Notes: generated by a model from the letters alone, not told the origin. Positions 35,263 through 44,811 are shown, counted from the stretch's first letter. The stretch is 64,000 nucleotides of DNA from Burkholderia ubonensis (GCF_001718695.1 NZ_CP013421.1:496001-560000); one strand, 5' to 3'. Program-made: numbers and translations.

Positions 35263-37062
35263 TCAGCGACGATCGCAGCTGCCGCTGCCGTCGTCGCCTT
35301 CGTCGCGCTGCAACGCGAGCGCCGCGTTCACGAGCCCGACGTGCGCGAGCGTGAACGGAAAATTGCCGCACATGCGCCGTGCGTCGACGTCGTATTCCTC
35401 GGCAAGCAAGCCCACGTCGTTGCGCAGTGCGAGCAGGCGTTCGAACAAGGCGCGCGCGTCGGCGTCGCGGCGCTGCATCCCATACACCTGCGCGAGCCAG
35501 AAGCCGGCGGCAACGAACGCGCCCTCGTCGCCCTCGCAACCATCGGCGAAATGCGACGACCGGTAGCGCAGCGGCAGGCCGTCGACCAGCAGCTCGCGCT
35601 CGATCGCGGCGACGGTCGCCGCGACCCGCGGATCCGACGCGTCGAGCATGCCGGTTAGCGGAATCAGCAACAGGCTGGCGTCGAGGCCGTCGCCGTCGTA
35701 GCGATCGACGAAGCGGCCGAGCCGCGCATGGTAGCCGTGCGCGAGCACGTCGGCGCGTACTTCGTCGGCCCAGCGCCGCCATGCGTCGAGCGGCGCGCGA
35801 TGGCCGAACGCGCACGCCGAGTTGGATGCGCTTTCGATGGCCGCCCACACCATCACCTTCGACGACGTGAAGCGGTGCCGGCCGCTGCGCACCTCCCAGA
35901 TCCCTTCGTCGGGCTCGCGCCAGATCGTCGCGAGATGCTCGAGCAGCCGCCGTTCGAGCAGCCACGCGTCGTCGTCGGGCGGCAGTCCGTGCCGGCGCGC
36001 ATGGTACAGCGCGCCGAGCACCTCGCCGTACACGTCGAGCTGCAACTGCCCGGCCGCCGCGTTGCCGAAGCGCACCGGCTGCGCGCCTTCGTAGCCGGCC
36101 AGATGCGCGGCCTGCCACTCGTCCGCGCGCCGGCTGCCGTCCGCCCCGTACAGCACGCGCAATTGCGCCGGGTGATCGGCGATCGCACGCACCAGCCAGT
36201 CGCGCCAGCGCGCGGCTTCGGCGCGATAGCCGCAGCGCGCGAACGCGCGCAACGTGAAGCTCGCGTCGCGCAGCCAGCAGAACCGGTAATCCCAGTTGCG
36301 CGCGCCGCCCAGGCGCTCGGGCAGCGAGCTGGTCGGCGCCGCGACGATGCCGCCGGTGCGCACGCTCGACAGCAGCTTCACCGTGATCAGCGCGCGCTCG
36401 ATCGCGTCGCGATACGGGCCCTGCGCCGCGTTGCAGGCCGACCAGTCGCGCCAGAACGCATGCGTGTCGCCCAACGACGCGTACGCGTCGGGCACCGCCG
36501 GCGGCCGGTCGTACGAGCGCGCGTAGCTGATGCACAGCTGCGCGCGCTCGCCCGCCGCGATGCGCTGCGTGCCGACCAGCCGGTCGGCCCGCACGTCGAG
36601 CCGCACGTCGCTGTCGACCCACATCGCGTCGCCGCCCGTCATCATCCGCCAGCGCCGGCCGACGCGTTGGCACCACGGCAACGCACGGCCGTAGTCGAAG
36701 CGCACGCCGAGATCGACGTCGAGCGTTACGGTGCCGCGCTCGCCGCGCACGCTGCGGATCAGGCACGGGTCGCGCGCGGCCCAGCTCATCCAGTCGAGCA
36801 CGCGCACGCAGCCGGTCGACGTGTCGAAGGTCGTCTCGAGTATCGCGGTGCCGGGCAGATAGCGACGCGTGACACTGGCGGGCGGCTCGTACGGCGCGAT
36901 GCGCAAGCGGCCGTTCGCCGGCGTGCCGACGAGCGCGGCGAAGCACGGCGGCGAATCGAAGTCGGGCCAGCACAGCCAGTCGATGCTGCCGTCGCGCGCG
37001 ACGAGCGCGGCGCTGCGGCCGTCGCCGATCAACGCGTAGTCCTCGATGCGCACCGCGCTCAC
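35263..37062 (-). CDS. Glycoside hydrolase family 15 (glucoamylase/trehalase-like)
   Basis: A 599-residue protein with an N-terminal beta-sandwich (DYALIGDGRSAALVARDGSID) and an (alpha/alpha)6 barrel of GH15. Active-site segments include GARNWDYRFCWLRDASF, EGIWEVR (general acid Glu) and LLAEEYDVDARRMCGNFP (general base Glu). No signal peptide, so it would act inside the cell on glycogen-type glucans or trehalose, consistent with GlgE and TreS further along. Start at the GTG overlapping the upstream SDR stop (GTGA at 37059-37062); a second GTG three codons in is possible. Confidence 0.85.
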   Translation of the reverse strand: MSAVRIEDYALIGDGRSAALVARDGSIDWLCWPDFDSPPCFAALVGTPANGRLRIAPYEPPASVTRRYLPGTAILETTFDTSTGCVRVLDWMSWAARDPCLIRSVRGERGTVTLDVDLGVRFDYGRALPWCQRVGRRWRMMTGGDAMWVDSDVRLDVRADRLVGTQRIAAGERAQLCISYARSYDRPPAVPDAYASLGDTHAFWRDWSACNAAQGPYRDAIERALITVKLLSSVRTGGIVAAPTSSLPERLGGARNWDYRFCWLRDASFTLRAFARCGYRAEAARWRDWLVRAIADHPAQLRVLYGADGSRRADEWQAAHLAGYEGAQPVRFGNAAAGQLQLDVYGEVLGALYHARRHGLPPDDDAWLLERRLLEHLATIWREPDEGIWEVRSGRHRFTSSKVMVWAAIESASNSACAFGHRAPLDAWRRWADEVRADVLAHGYHARLGRFVDRYDGDGLDASLLLIPLTGMLDASDPRVAATVAAIERELLVDGLPLRYRSSHFADGCEGDEGAFVAAGFWLAQVYGMQRRDADARALFERLLALRNDVGLLAEEYDVDARRMCGNFPFTLAHVGLVNAALALQRDEGDDGSGSCDRR

Positions 37063-38051
37063 CGTTTGAGCCGGCGCGCGGCGACGAAGCCCGCTGCCAG
37101 CAGCGCGCCCACCGCGCCGTACGCGAGCGCGCGCGACGTGCCGAGCCCGGCGTTGGCGCCGCTGCGGCGCGCTTCGGCGCCGAAGGCGCCGCGCGTCCCG
37201 TGACGGCCGGGCACCGTATGCCACAGGTTCGATTCGCGCGGGCCGGCCGGCGTATCGCGTTGCTGGCCGCGCACGGCCGTATGGGCCAGATAGCGGTCGA
37301 AGCAGCCGGGCGCGAGCGCGTTCGCGACGATCGCGGCCAGCGACGACCAGCCGACCCAGCGCTCGCGGCCCGGATGGCGCGCGGCGCGCACGATCGCGTC
37401 GGCCGCAACTTCGGGCGCATAGACGGGTGCCACCGGGCGCGGCTCGTGCGGCAGCGTGGAGGCGGCCCAGTCGAACTGCGGCGTGTCGATCGCCGGCAAC
37501 TGCACCATCGTCACACGCACGCGGCTGCGCGCATTCAGCAGCTCGCAGCGCAATGCGTCGGTGAAGCCGCGGATCGCGTGTTTCGCGCCGCAGTACGGCG
37601 CCTGCAGCGGAATCGACCGGTAGGCAAGCGCGGAGCCGACCTGCACGATCGTGCCGCGGTTGCGCGGCGTCATCCGCGCGAGCGCCGCGCGCGTGCCGTA
37701 CACGCAGCCGAGATAGGTGACCGCCGTCACGCGCGCATAGTCGTCGGGGGCGATCTCGTCGAATGGCGCGAACACCGTGACCATCGCGTTGTTGACCCAC
37801 ACGTCGAGCGGCCCGAGTTCGTTTTCGATGCGCTCGGCGGCGGCGTCGAGCGCGGCGGCGTCGCTGACGTCGACGGCGATCGGCAGCGCCTCGACGCCAT
37901 ACGCACGCACTTCGCACGCGGTGTCGTGCAGCGCGCGCGGATCGCGCGCCAGCAGCGCGACGTTGGCGCCGCGCCGCGCGAATGCGTGCGCGCACGCGCG
38001 GCCCACGCCGGCGCTCGCGCCGGTGATCGCAACCGTCTTCACCGTCTTCAC
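37059..38051 (-). CDS. SDR-family oxidoreductase with C-terminal hydrophobic tail
   Basis: About 330 residues. Classical SDR features: nucleotide motif TGASAGVG, NNAMV, catalytic S and YCGAKHA (Tyr-x3-Lys). After residue ~255 an unusual extension of ~75 residues ends in one hydrophobic helix (ALAYGAVGALLAAGFVAA) and RRLKR, which would tether the enzyme to the membrane. The GTG at 38051 is preferred because GGGAGG lies at the right distance, although an ATG at 38075 is in frame. Translationally coupled to the GH15 gene. Confidence 0.82.
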   Translation of the reverse strand: MKTVKTVAITGASAGVGRACAHAFARRGANVALLARDPRALHDTACEVRAYGVEALPIAVDVSDAAALDAAAERIENELGPLDVWVNNAMVTVFAPFDEIAPDDYARVTAVTYLGCVYGTRAALARMTPRNRGTIVQVGSALAYRSIPLQAPYCGAKHAIRGFTDALRCELLNARSRVRVTMVQLPAIDTPQFDWAASTLPHEPRPVAPVYAPEVAADAIVRAARHPGRERWVGWSSLAAIVANALAPGCFDRYLAHTAVRGQQRDTPAGPRESNLWHTVPGRHGTRGAFGAEARRSGANAGLGTSRALAYGAVGALLAAGFVAARRLKR

Positions 38052-38162
38052 GATGAGGTCCTCCCGTCGGTTCATGGTGTCCGGGCTGGCGCAGCAAGCG
38101 ACGTGCCGCGCGCCGCGCCGAACGCGGCGCGCACGCGCGTGGCCGCGAGGTCGACGCCCGTT

Positions 38163-38179
38163 TTACAAGCGCGCTGTAA
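38163..38179. promoter_or_regulatory. Inverted repeat TTACA-N7-TGTAA in the SDR/coxB divergent gap
   Basis: TTACAAGCGCGCTGTAA is a perfect 5+5 dyad with 7-bp spacer and sits between the divergent SDR-GH15 and cox operons, 112 bp from one start and 121 bp from the other. Such dyads are typical operators for dimeric regulators. Which protein binds is unknown. Confidence 0.4.
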
Positions 38180-38299
38180 CGCGGCGGACGTTGCGCACGC
38201 AACACGCGGCCCGTCGGCGTGCGCCGGGCGCGCGCACGGGAATTGCTTCGCCGCGACACGCGTGCGGCAAGGGCCGCCGCATCACACCAGGAGCCGCCA

Positions 38300-39343
38300 T
38301 TGTTCGTGCCGCCGTTCATGAACGTGTGCCGTATCGCCCGCATCGGCTCGACCGCGTGCGCGCTCGCGCCGTCGCTCGCGCATGCCGCCGGCGCGGCAGC
38401 CGCGCCGGCCGGCCCGTTGCCGCTCGCGTACGTCGCGCATGCGGCCGGGCCGGCCGCGCGGCCGGTGCTGGTGCTCGGCTGGGCGTTGCTGGCGCTGTGC
38501 ACGTTGGTGTGCGTGACGATCGCCGTGCTGCTGGCGCTCGCGATCTTCCGACGCCGCCCGCGCGCGGCCGGCCCGCGCAGCGGGCTGACCATCGTGACGG
38601 TCGGCACGGCCGTTTCGATCGTGCTGCTGTTCGGCTCGCTCGTCTACATGCTGCGCGTGCTCGCGGTGGTGGCCGCGCCGCCGCGGCCGCCCGCGCTGAC
38701 GATCGGCGTGACCGCGCACGACTGGTGGTGGGCCGTCCGCTATCTGGCCGACGCGGACGGCGCGGCGTTCGTCACCGCGAACGAGATACACATCCCGGTC
38801 GGCGAACCGGTGCTCGTCGAACTGACGAGCGCCGACGTGATCCACGCGTTCTGGGTACCGCAACTCGCCGGCAAGACGCAGACGATCCCCGGCCAGACCA
38901 ATCGCCAGTGGCTGCAGGCCGACCGGCCGGGCGTCTATCGCGGGCAGTGCTCGCAGTACTGCGGCGCGCAGCATGCGCACATGGCGTTCGAGGTCGTGGC
39001 CGAGCCGCCCGCCGCGTTTCGCGCGTGGCTCGCCGCGCAGCGTCAGCCGGCGCCGGCTGACGCCGCCGGCCCAGAATTGCGCGGCCGGCGCCTGTTTACC
39101 GAACGCTGCGCCGGCTGCCACGCGGTGCGCGGCACCGATGCGACCGGCGATGCGGGCCCCGACCTGACGCACGTCGGCTCGCGCCGGCTGCTCGCGGCCG
39201 GCACGCTGGAGAACACGCCGGCCAACCTGCGCGACTGGATCGCCCATGCGCAGCAGCGCAAGCCGCAAACGCTGATGCCGTCGTTCGCGCTCGCGCCGCG
39301 CGACGCCGACGATCTCGCCGCCTATCTCGCAACCCTGCACTGA
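38300..39343 (+). CDS. coxB: Cytochrome c oxidase subunit II with fused cytochrome c (caa3-like)
   Basis: A 347-residue protein: signal peptide, two helices (about 52-76 and 95-117), a cupredoxin CuA domain with C217-S-Q-Y-C221-x3-H225-x2-M228, and a C-terminal cytochrome c domain with C270-A-G-C-H274 and a distal Met. The usual Glu between the two CuA cysteines is Gln219. The fused haem domain makes it caa3-like, taking electrons directly from a cytochrome c pool. Start: TTG at 38300, seven bases after AGGAG; the ATG at 38318 has no RBS and would shorten the signal. Confidence 0.88.
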   Translation: MFVPPFMNVCRIARIGSTACALAPSLAHAAGAAAAPAGPLPLAYVAHAAGPAARPVLVLGWALLALCTLVCVTIAVLLALAIFRRRPRAAGPRSGLTIVTVGTAVSIVLLFGSLVYMLRVLAVVAAPPRPPALTIGVTAHDWWWAVRYLADADGAAFVTANEIHIPVGEPVLVELTSADVIHAFWVPQLAGKTQTIPGQTNRQWLQADRPGVYRGQCSQYCGAQHAHMAFEVVAEPPAAFRAWLAAQRQPAPADAAGPELRGRRLFTERCAGCHAVRGTDATGDAGPDLTHVGSRRLLAAGTLENTPANLRDWIAHAQQRKPQTLMPSFALAPRDADDLAAYLATLH

Positions 39344-39356
39344 ACGGAGGATGACG

Positions 39357-41996
39357 ATGGCCGCTGCCCGCGACACGCGCTCCGCGCTCAGCCGCGTGCC
39401 CGACCTCGGCGACGCGCCGCCGGGCTCCGAGCACGAGCGGGCGCTCGCCGAGCTGTGGGAGTCGGCGCCCGGCTGGCGCGGCTGGCTCGGCACGGTGGAC
39501 CACAAGCGCATCGGCATCCGCTACATCGTCACCGCGTTCGCGTTCCTGTTGCTCGGCGGCGTCGAGGCGCTCGTGATGCGCATCCAGCTCGCGCGGCCGA
39601 ACGCGACGGTGCTCACCCCGGCGCAGTACGACTCGCTGTTCACGATGCACGGCGTCACGATGATCTTCCTGTACGCGCTGCCGGTGCTGTCCGGCTTCGC
39701 GAACTACCTGTGGCCGCTGATGCTCGGCTCGCGCGACATGGCGTTCCCGCGGCTCAACGCGTTCTCGTACTGGGTGTTCCTGTTCGCCGGGCTGTTCCTG
39801 TACGCGAGCTTTCCGCTCGGCGCGGTGCCCGACGGCGGCTGGTTCAACTACGTGCCGCTCACGTCGCTCGACTACAGCGCGGGCGCGAACATCGACATCT
39901 ACGCGCTCGGGATGATCCTGCTCGGCATCTCGACGACGGGGGGCGCCGCGAACTTCGTCGTCACGCTGTTGCGCATGCGTGCGCACGGCATGTCGATCGA
40001 CCGGCTGCCGATCATCGTCTGGGGCACGCTGACCGCGTCGGTCGCGAACCTCGTGGCGGTGCCCTCGGTGAGCCTCGCGTTCCTGCTGCTGTGGCTCGAC
40101 CGCAATGCCGGCACGCATTTCTTCGACGTCGCGCACGGCGGCCGGCCGCTGCTGTGGCAGCACCTGTTCTGGATGTTCGCGCACCCGTGGGTGTACGTCG
40201 TCGTGCTGCCGGCGATGGGTATCGTGTCGGACGCGCTGCCGACGTTCTGCCGCCGCCCGCTCGTCGCGTACGAAGCCGTCGCGGTATCAACGGTCGCGAC
40301 GATGCTGATCGGCTTCGAGGTCTGGGTGCATCACATGTTCGCGACCGGCATCGCGCCGCTCGCGCTCGCGTTCTTCGGCGCGGCCAGCATGCTGATCTCG
40401 ATCCCGAGCGCGGTCGCCGTGTTCGCGTGGATCGCGACGATCTGGACCGGACGACCGGTGTTCCGCACGCCGTTCCTCTATCTCGCGAGCTTCGTGCTCA
40501 TGTTCGTGATCGGCGGCGTGTCGGGCGTGATGACGGCCGCGGTGCCGCTCGACTGGCAGCTCACCGACACGTATTTCGTCGTCGCGCACCTGCATTACGT
40601 GCTGCTCGGGATCAACGTGTTTCCCGTGCTCGGCGGCGTGACGTACTGGTTCCCGAAGTTCACGGGCCGGATGATGAACGAGCGCTTCGGCCGGCTGACG
40701 TTCTGGGTCGTGCTGGTCGGCTTCAATCTCGGCTTCTTCCCGATGCACGTGTCGGGGCTGCTCGGCATGCCGCGGCGCGTCTACACGTACCCGTCCGGGA
40801 TGGGCTGGGACACGTCGAACCTGCTGACCACGATCGGCTCGTTCGTGTTCGGCATCGGCATCGTGATGTTCGTCGTCAACGCGCTCGTCAGCGCGCGGCG
40901 CGGCCAGCGCGCCGGCGCGAACCCGTGGGGCGCGGCCGGGCTCGAATGGTCGGTCGCATCGCCCGCGCCGGCGTACAACTTCGCGGTGCTGCCGCTCGTC
41001 GCGTCGCGGCATCCGCTGTGGGAAACGCGCGACGCCGCGCAGCGCAGCAGCATGCGGGTCGGCTATCGGCTCGCGCACGGCCGCGAGGCGCTGGCGGTCA
41101 CGCCGCTCGCGGCGAAGCCGAGCGCGATCCTCAAGATGCCCGATGACAGCTGCGTGCCGTTCGTGCTCGCGCTGCTGTCCAGCGCCGTCTTCGCGGCGAT
41201 GCTCGCGCGCTCGCCCGCGCTCGTGTGCGCGGCGACGGCCGGCTGCGCGATCGCGACCGCCGCATGGCTGTGGCCGCGCGACACGCTCGGACAACGCGCA
41301 CGCGCGGCGGCGCGCGACGCGACGCCGGTGCCGGCCGCAGCGGCCGGGGCGCATCCCGATGATCCGCCTTCGGTGCGGTTGCCGCCCGGCGCGCCCGCCG
41401 CCTGCGCCGCACCGCTGCCGGTCGGCAGTTGCGGCACGCGCGCGGGTGGCTGGTGGGGTGTGCTGACGCTGGTCGCGACCGAGGCCGCGCTGTTCGGCTA
41501 CCTGCTGTTCTGCTACTTCTACCTACAATCGCAATGGGCCGCGCCCTGGCCGCCCGAAGGAATGCCGAAGCTCGGCCTCGCGGCCGGCAACACGGTCGTG
41601 CTGCTGTCGAGCAGCGCGTTCGTGTGGCTCGCCGAGCGCGACGTGCGCGCGGGCAAGCGGCCGCGCGCGGTGGCGGCGCTCGCGGTCGCGCTGGCGCTCG
41701 GCATCGCGTTCGCGCTCGTGCAGCTGCACGAGTGGCGCACCCATCCTTACGGGCCGACCGCGCATCTGTACGGCAGCCTGTACTTCACGATCACGGGCTT
41801 TCACCTCGCGCACGTGGTGGCCGGCCTCGTGATCCTGGCGCTGCTGACCGGCTGGACGGCCGCAGGCTTCTTCGGCCTCGAGCGACGCGTCGCGCTGACG
41901 GTCGGCGGCCTCTACTGGCACTTCGTCGACGTCGTGTGGCTGTTCATCTTCACTGCGCTGTACGTATCGCCGTACTGGCTGCGGAGGCCGGGATGA
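39357..41996 (+). CDS. Cytochrome c oxidase subunits I and III fused, atypical proton-channel residues
   Basis: An 879-residue fusion: subunit I (about 1-590) and subunit III (about 645-879; WHFVDVVWLFIF). All haem and copper ligands are present: H98, H276 (with Tyr280), H325-H326, H411 and H413. The D-channel entrance Asp is kept (D127 in DMAFPRLN), but the GHPEVY motif reads FAHPWVY, so the Glu of the D-channel is Trp278, and PTGIKIF reads PSAVAVF, so the K-channel Lys is Ala354. It should reduce O2, but proton delivery must differ from standard A-type oxidases. ATG at 39357 chosen, six bases after GGAGG. Confidence 0.9.
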   Translation: MAAARDTRSALSRVPDLGDAPPGSEHERALAELWESAPGWRGWLGTVDHKRIGIRYIVTAFAFLLLGGVEALVMRIQLARPNATVLTPAQYDSLFTMHGVTMIFLYALPVLSGFANYLWPLMLGSRDMAFPRLNAFSYWVFLFAGLFLYASFPLGAVPDGGWFNYVPLTSLDYSAGANIDIYALGMILLGISTTGGAANFVVTLLRMRAHGMSIDRLPIIVWGTLTASVANLVAVPSVSLAFLLLWLDRNAGTHFFDVAHGGRPLLWQHLFWMFAHPWVYVVVLPAMGIVSDALPTFCRRPLVAYEAVAVSTVATMLIGFEVWVHHMFATGIAPLALAFFGAASMLISIPSAVAVFAWIATIWTGRPVFRTPFLYLASFVLMFVIGGVSGVMTAAVPLDWQLTDTYFVVAHLHYVLLGINVFPVLGGVTYWFPKFTGRMMNERFGRLTFWVVLVGFNLGFFPMHVSGLLGMPRRVYTYPSGMGWDTSNLLTTIGSFVFGIGIVMFVVNALVSARRGQRAGANPWGAAGLEWSVASPAPAYNFAVLPLVASRHPLWETRDAAQRSSMRVGYRLAHGREALAVTPLAAKPSAILKMPDDSCVPFVLALLSSAVFAAMLARSPALVCAATAGCAIATAAWLWPRDTLGQRARAAARDATPVPAAAAGAHPDDPPSVRLPPGAPAACAAPLPVGSCGTRAGGWWGVLTLVATEAALFGYLLFCYFYLQSQWAAPWPPEGMPKLGLAAGNTVVLLSSSAFVWLAERDVRAGKRPRAVAALAVALALGIAFALVQLHEWRTHPYGPTAHLYGSLYFTITGFHLAHVVAGLVILALLTGWTAAGFFGLERRVALTVGGLYWHFVDVVWLFIFTALYVSPYWLRRPG

Positions 41997-42394
41997 ACGG
42001 CATGCGACGTGCATGGACACCGCTGCTCGCGATCGCGGCCGGCCTGGTCGGCGCGCCGGCGCTGTGGTTCGCGCAGATGCTCGTGTCCGAGACGCTCGCG
42101 TCGACGGCGTGCTATCCGCTCGGCGTCGCGCAGGCCGCGCCGCGCTGGGCGCACGTCGGCGTGTGGCTCGCGCTGATCGCGGCCGCTGCGTTCGCGCTCG
42201 CGGCGGCGTGCGCGGCGTGGGCAGCGCGCGCGTGGCGGCGCGCGCACGATCGCGCGGCTCAGCCCGAGACGCGCGACGACAGCACGCGCTTCCTCGCGCG
42301 CTGCGCGATGCTCGCCGCGCTCGGGTTCGTGGTGGGCCTCGTGTTCACCGGCATCGTCACCGCTTTCCTGGGGCCGTGCAGTCCATGGCGCTGA
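41993..42394 (+). CDS. Small membrane protein of the cox operon
   Basis: A 133-residue protein with three predicted helices (about 10-32, 52-78 and 104-127). No known domain recognised. ATGA overlap with the oxidase gene and a 10-bp overlap with the next gene show that it belongs to the operon. It may be a small oxidase subunit or assembly factor; four Cys (38, 70, about 104 and 130) are present but not in a metal motif. Function unknown. Confidence 0.7.
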   Translation: MNGMRRAWTPLLAIAAGLVGAPALWFAQMLVSETLASTACYPLGVAQAAPRWAHVGVWLALIAAAAFALAAACAAWAARAWRRAHDRAAQPETRDDSTRFLARCAMLAALGFVVGLVFTGIVTAFLGPCSPWR

Positions 42395-44055
42395 TCTCGT
42401 ACGCTTCGTTTCTGCTGCGGCGACGCCGTGCCGCGCTCGCCGCCGCACTGTGCGCGACGCTCGCCGCATGCGACATGCAACAGCACGACCGCGCGCTGTC
42501 CGGCGGTGAGGCGGCCGACGCGGCGTCGGCTGTCGAAGCGCCCGAGCCCGCGTCGGGCTGGCGCTTCGTGCGAATCGCGGCGGCGGCGGATGCCGGGGCG
42601 TCAATGTCGGCGCGGGTGGAAGAAGATTCGCGGCTTGCGCAGCGACAGCGGGCGGTGGTGGGGGCTTCGGGTGGGGTGGCGTTGTCTGCTGCTTCCTTTG
42701 CTTCTTCTGCTTCTTCTACGTCGCGCGCTTCGGCCTCTTTGTCCCCTTCGTCCGCGCCGTCTGCATCGTCCGCCTCAATCGCATCGGCTGCTTCCGCCGC
42801 ATCCCCCACTTCCTCGTCGCGCCGCCCGATCGTCGCCGCGGCCGCCGCGAGCGCCGACGCCGCGACGATCGCGCGCGGCCGTTACCTCGCGCTCGCCGGC
42901 GATTGCTCCGCGTGCCACGACGCGGCCGACCACACGCCGTACGCGGGCGGGCAGCCGGTCAATTCGCCGTTCGGCCCGATCTACGCGCCGAACATCACAC
43001 CCGACACGACGCACGGCATCGGCAACTACACGCTGCGACAGTTCGACGACGCGCTGCGGCGCGGCGTGCGCGCGGACGGCAGTCGGCTGTATCCGGCGAT
43101 GCCCTACCCGTCCTTCGCGCACCTGAGCGACGCCGACGTGCGTGCGCTGTACGCGTATTTCATGCGCGGCGTCGCGCCGTCCGCGAATACGGCAAAGCGT
43201 ACGGAGCTGCCGTTTCCGTTCAACCAGCGCTGGGCGCTGTCGCTATGGAGCCTGGTGTTCGCGAACCGCGACCGCTTCACGCCGCAGCCGTCGAAATCGG
43301 CGGAATGGAATCGCGGCGCGTATCTGGTGCAGGGGCTCGGCCACTGCGGCGCGTGTCATACGCCGCGCGGGCCGGCCTACAACGAGCGCGGCTACGACGA
43401 GCGCAGCCCGGCGTTCCTGACCGGCGGCATCAACGATCACTGGTTCGCGCCGAACCTGACCGGCGCGGCGCCGGACGGCCTCGGCCGCTGGTCGGCCGAC
43501 GACGTCGCCGCGTTCCTGCGCAGCGGCCACGCCGCGCGCGGCGCGGTGTTCGGCGCGATGGCGCCGGTCGTCGGCGAGAGCACCACGCTGCTGACCGACG
43601 GCGATCGTCATGCGATCGCCGTGTACCTCAAGTCGTTGCCCGCGCAATCGACGGCCGCGACGAACCCGCTCGGCGTCGGCGTGCCGCGGCTGACCGCGGC
43701 CGGACCGCGCCCCGAAGGCGGCCAGTTGGCGCCGGGCGCGGGCGTGTACGCGGGCTTCTGCGCCCGGTGCCACGGCGCGGACGGCATGGGCGCCGCGGAT
43801 CGCGGACCGGCGCTCGCAGGGAACTCCGTCGTGCTGGCGGCAGATCCGACCAGCACGATCCGCATCGTCGTCGAAGGCGCGCAGCCGGTGCCCGGCAAGA
43901 ACGGCCCCGTCGAGCGGATGCCGGCGATGCGCGACGCGCTGACGAGCAGCCAGATCGCCGCGGTCGTCAGCTACGTGCGCGGCGCGTGGGGGAATCGCGC
44001 GGCGCCGGTGTCCGAACAGGACGTCCGGCGATTGCGTGCGGCGATTCATCGCTAG
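42385..44055 (+). CDS. Triheme cytochrome c lipoprotein (ADH/GADH cytochrome subunit type)
   Basis: A 556-residue exported lipoprotein: Arg-rich n-region, lipobox cysteine C29, a Ser/Ala-rich linker (about 90-155) and three cytochrome c domains with haem motifs CSACH (174-178), CGACH (321-325) and CARCH (459-463). This is the architecture of the cytochrome subunit of membrane alcohol and gluconate dehydrogenases, which passes electrons from a flavin or PQQ subunit to quinone or an oxidase. Here it follows the caa3-like oxidase genes, and a GMC dehydrogenase without its own cytochrome lies 12 kb away; a link is inferred. The linker is encoded by slippage-prone TCT/TTC-rich DNA. Confidence 0.88.
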   Translation: MALISYASFLLRRRRAALAAALCATLAACDMQQHDRALSGGEAADAASAVEAPEPASGWRFVRIAAAADAGASMSARVEEDSRLAQRQRAVVGASGGVALSAASFASSASSTSRASASLSPSSAPSASSASIASAASAASPTSSSRRPIVAAAAASADAATIARGRYLALAGDCSACHDAADHTPYAGGQPVNSPFGPIYAPNITPDTTHGIGNYTLRQFDDALRRGVRADGSRLYPAMPYPSFAHLSDADVRALYAYFMRGVAPSANTAKRTELPFPFNQRWALSLWSLVFANRDRFTPQPSKSAEWNRGAYLVQGLGHCGACHTPRGPAYNERGYDERSPAFLTGGINDHWFAPNLTGAAPDGLGRWSADDVAAFLRSGHAARGAVFGAMAPVVGESTTLLTDGDRHAIAVYLKSLPAQSTAATNPLGVGVPRLTAAGPRPEGGQLAPGAGVYAGFCARCHGADGMGAADRGPALAGNSVVLAADPTSTIRIVVEGAQPVPGKNGPVERMPAMRDALTSSQIAAVVSYVRGAWGNRAAPVSEQDVRRLRAAIHR

Positions 44056-44400
<345 letters not shown>

Positions 44401-44811
44401 TCACCGCTCCACCACCGCCACCGCCACCGCCACCGCCTTGATCTCCACGATGTAACCCGGCGCGCCGCCAAGCATGTGCGCGCCGACGGCCGTCCACGCC
44501 GGCCGCGGATGCGCATGGAAATAACGGTCGCGCACCTGCATGAACAGCGGCAGGTCGCGCATGTCGGTATGGAACGTCGTCAGGTCGACCACGTCGGCGA
44601 GCGTCGCGCCGCCCGCCTCGAGCACGCGCTTGAGGTTTTCGAACGCCTGCACGATCTGCGCTTCACGACCTTCGACCAGCTGCATCGCCGCGTCGCGTCC
44701 GATCTGCCCCGACACGTAAACGGTATCGCCGACCTTGATCGCCGGCGCGTAGCCGATCCTGTCGTACACGCTTTCCATCCCGGCCGGGATGATCGCTTCG
44801 CGGTTGCGCAT
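44401..44811 (-). CDS. RidA/YjgF family protein
   Basis: A 136-residue RidA-type protein (VYVSGQIGRD, ENLKRVLEAGGATLADVVD, PAWTAVGA). RidA proteins hydrolyse reactive enamine/imine intermediates; related members act in aromatic degradation pathways. It lies 104 bp downstream of benD on the same strand, so is probably part of the benzoate cluster. The C-terminus is AVAVAVAVVER, encoded by (CACCGC)4 at 44413-44436, a tract liable to change length. ATG at 44811 with CACGGAGACACCG upstream. Confidence 0.85.
   Translation of the reverse strand: MRNREAIIPAGMESVYDRIGYAPAIKVGDTVYVSGQIGRDAAMQLVEGREAQIVQAFENLKRVLEAGGATLADVVDLTTFHTDMRDLPLFMQVRDRYFHAHPRPAWTAVGAHMLGGAPGYIVEIKAVAVAVAVVER

Noticed and set aside
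35263..38607. 1114-codon minus-strand frame as one giant GH15 protein
   Set aside because: GH15 similarity starts at 37062, overlapping the SDR stop; upstream codons are shadow sequence of the SDR gene.
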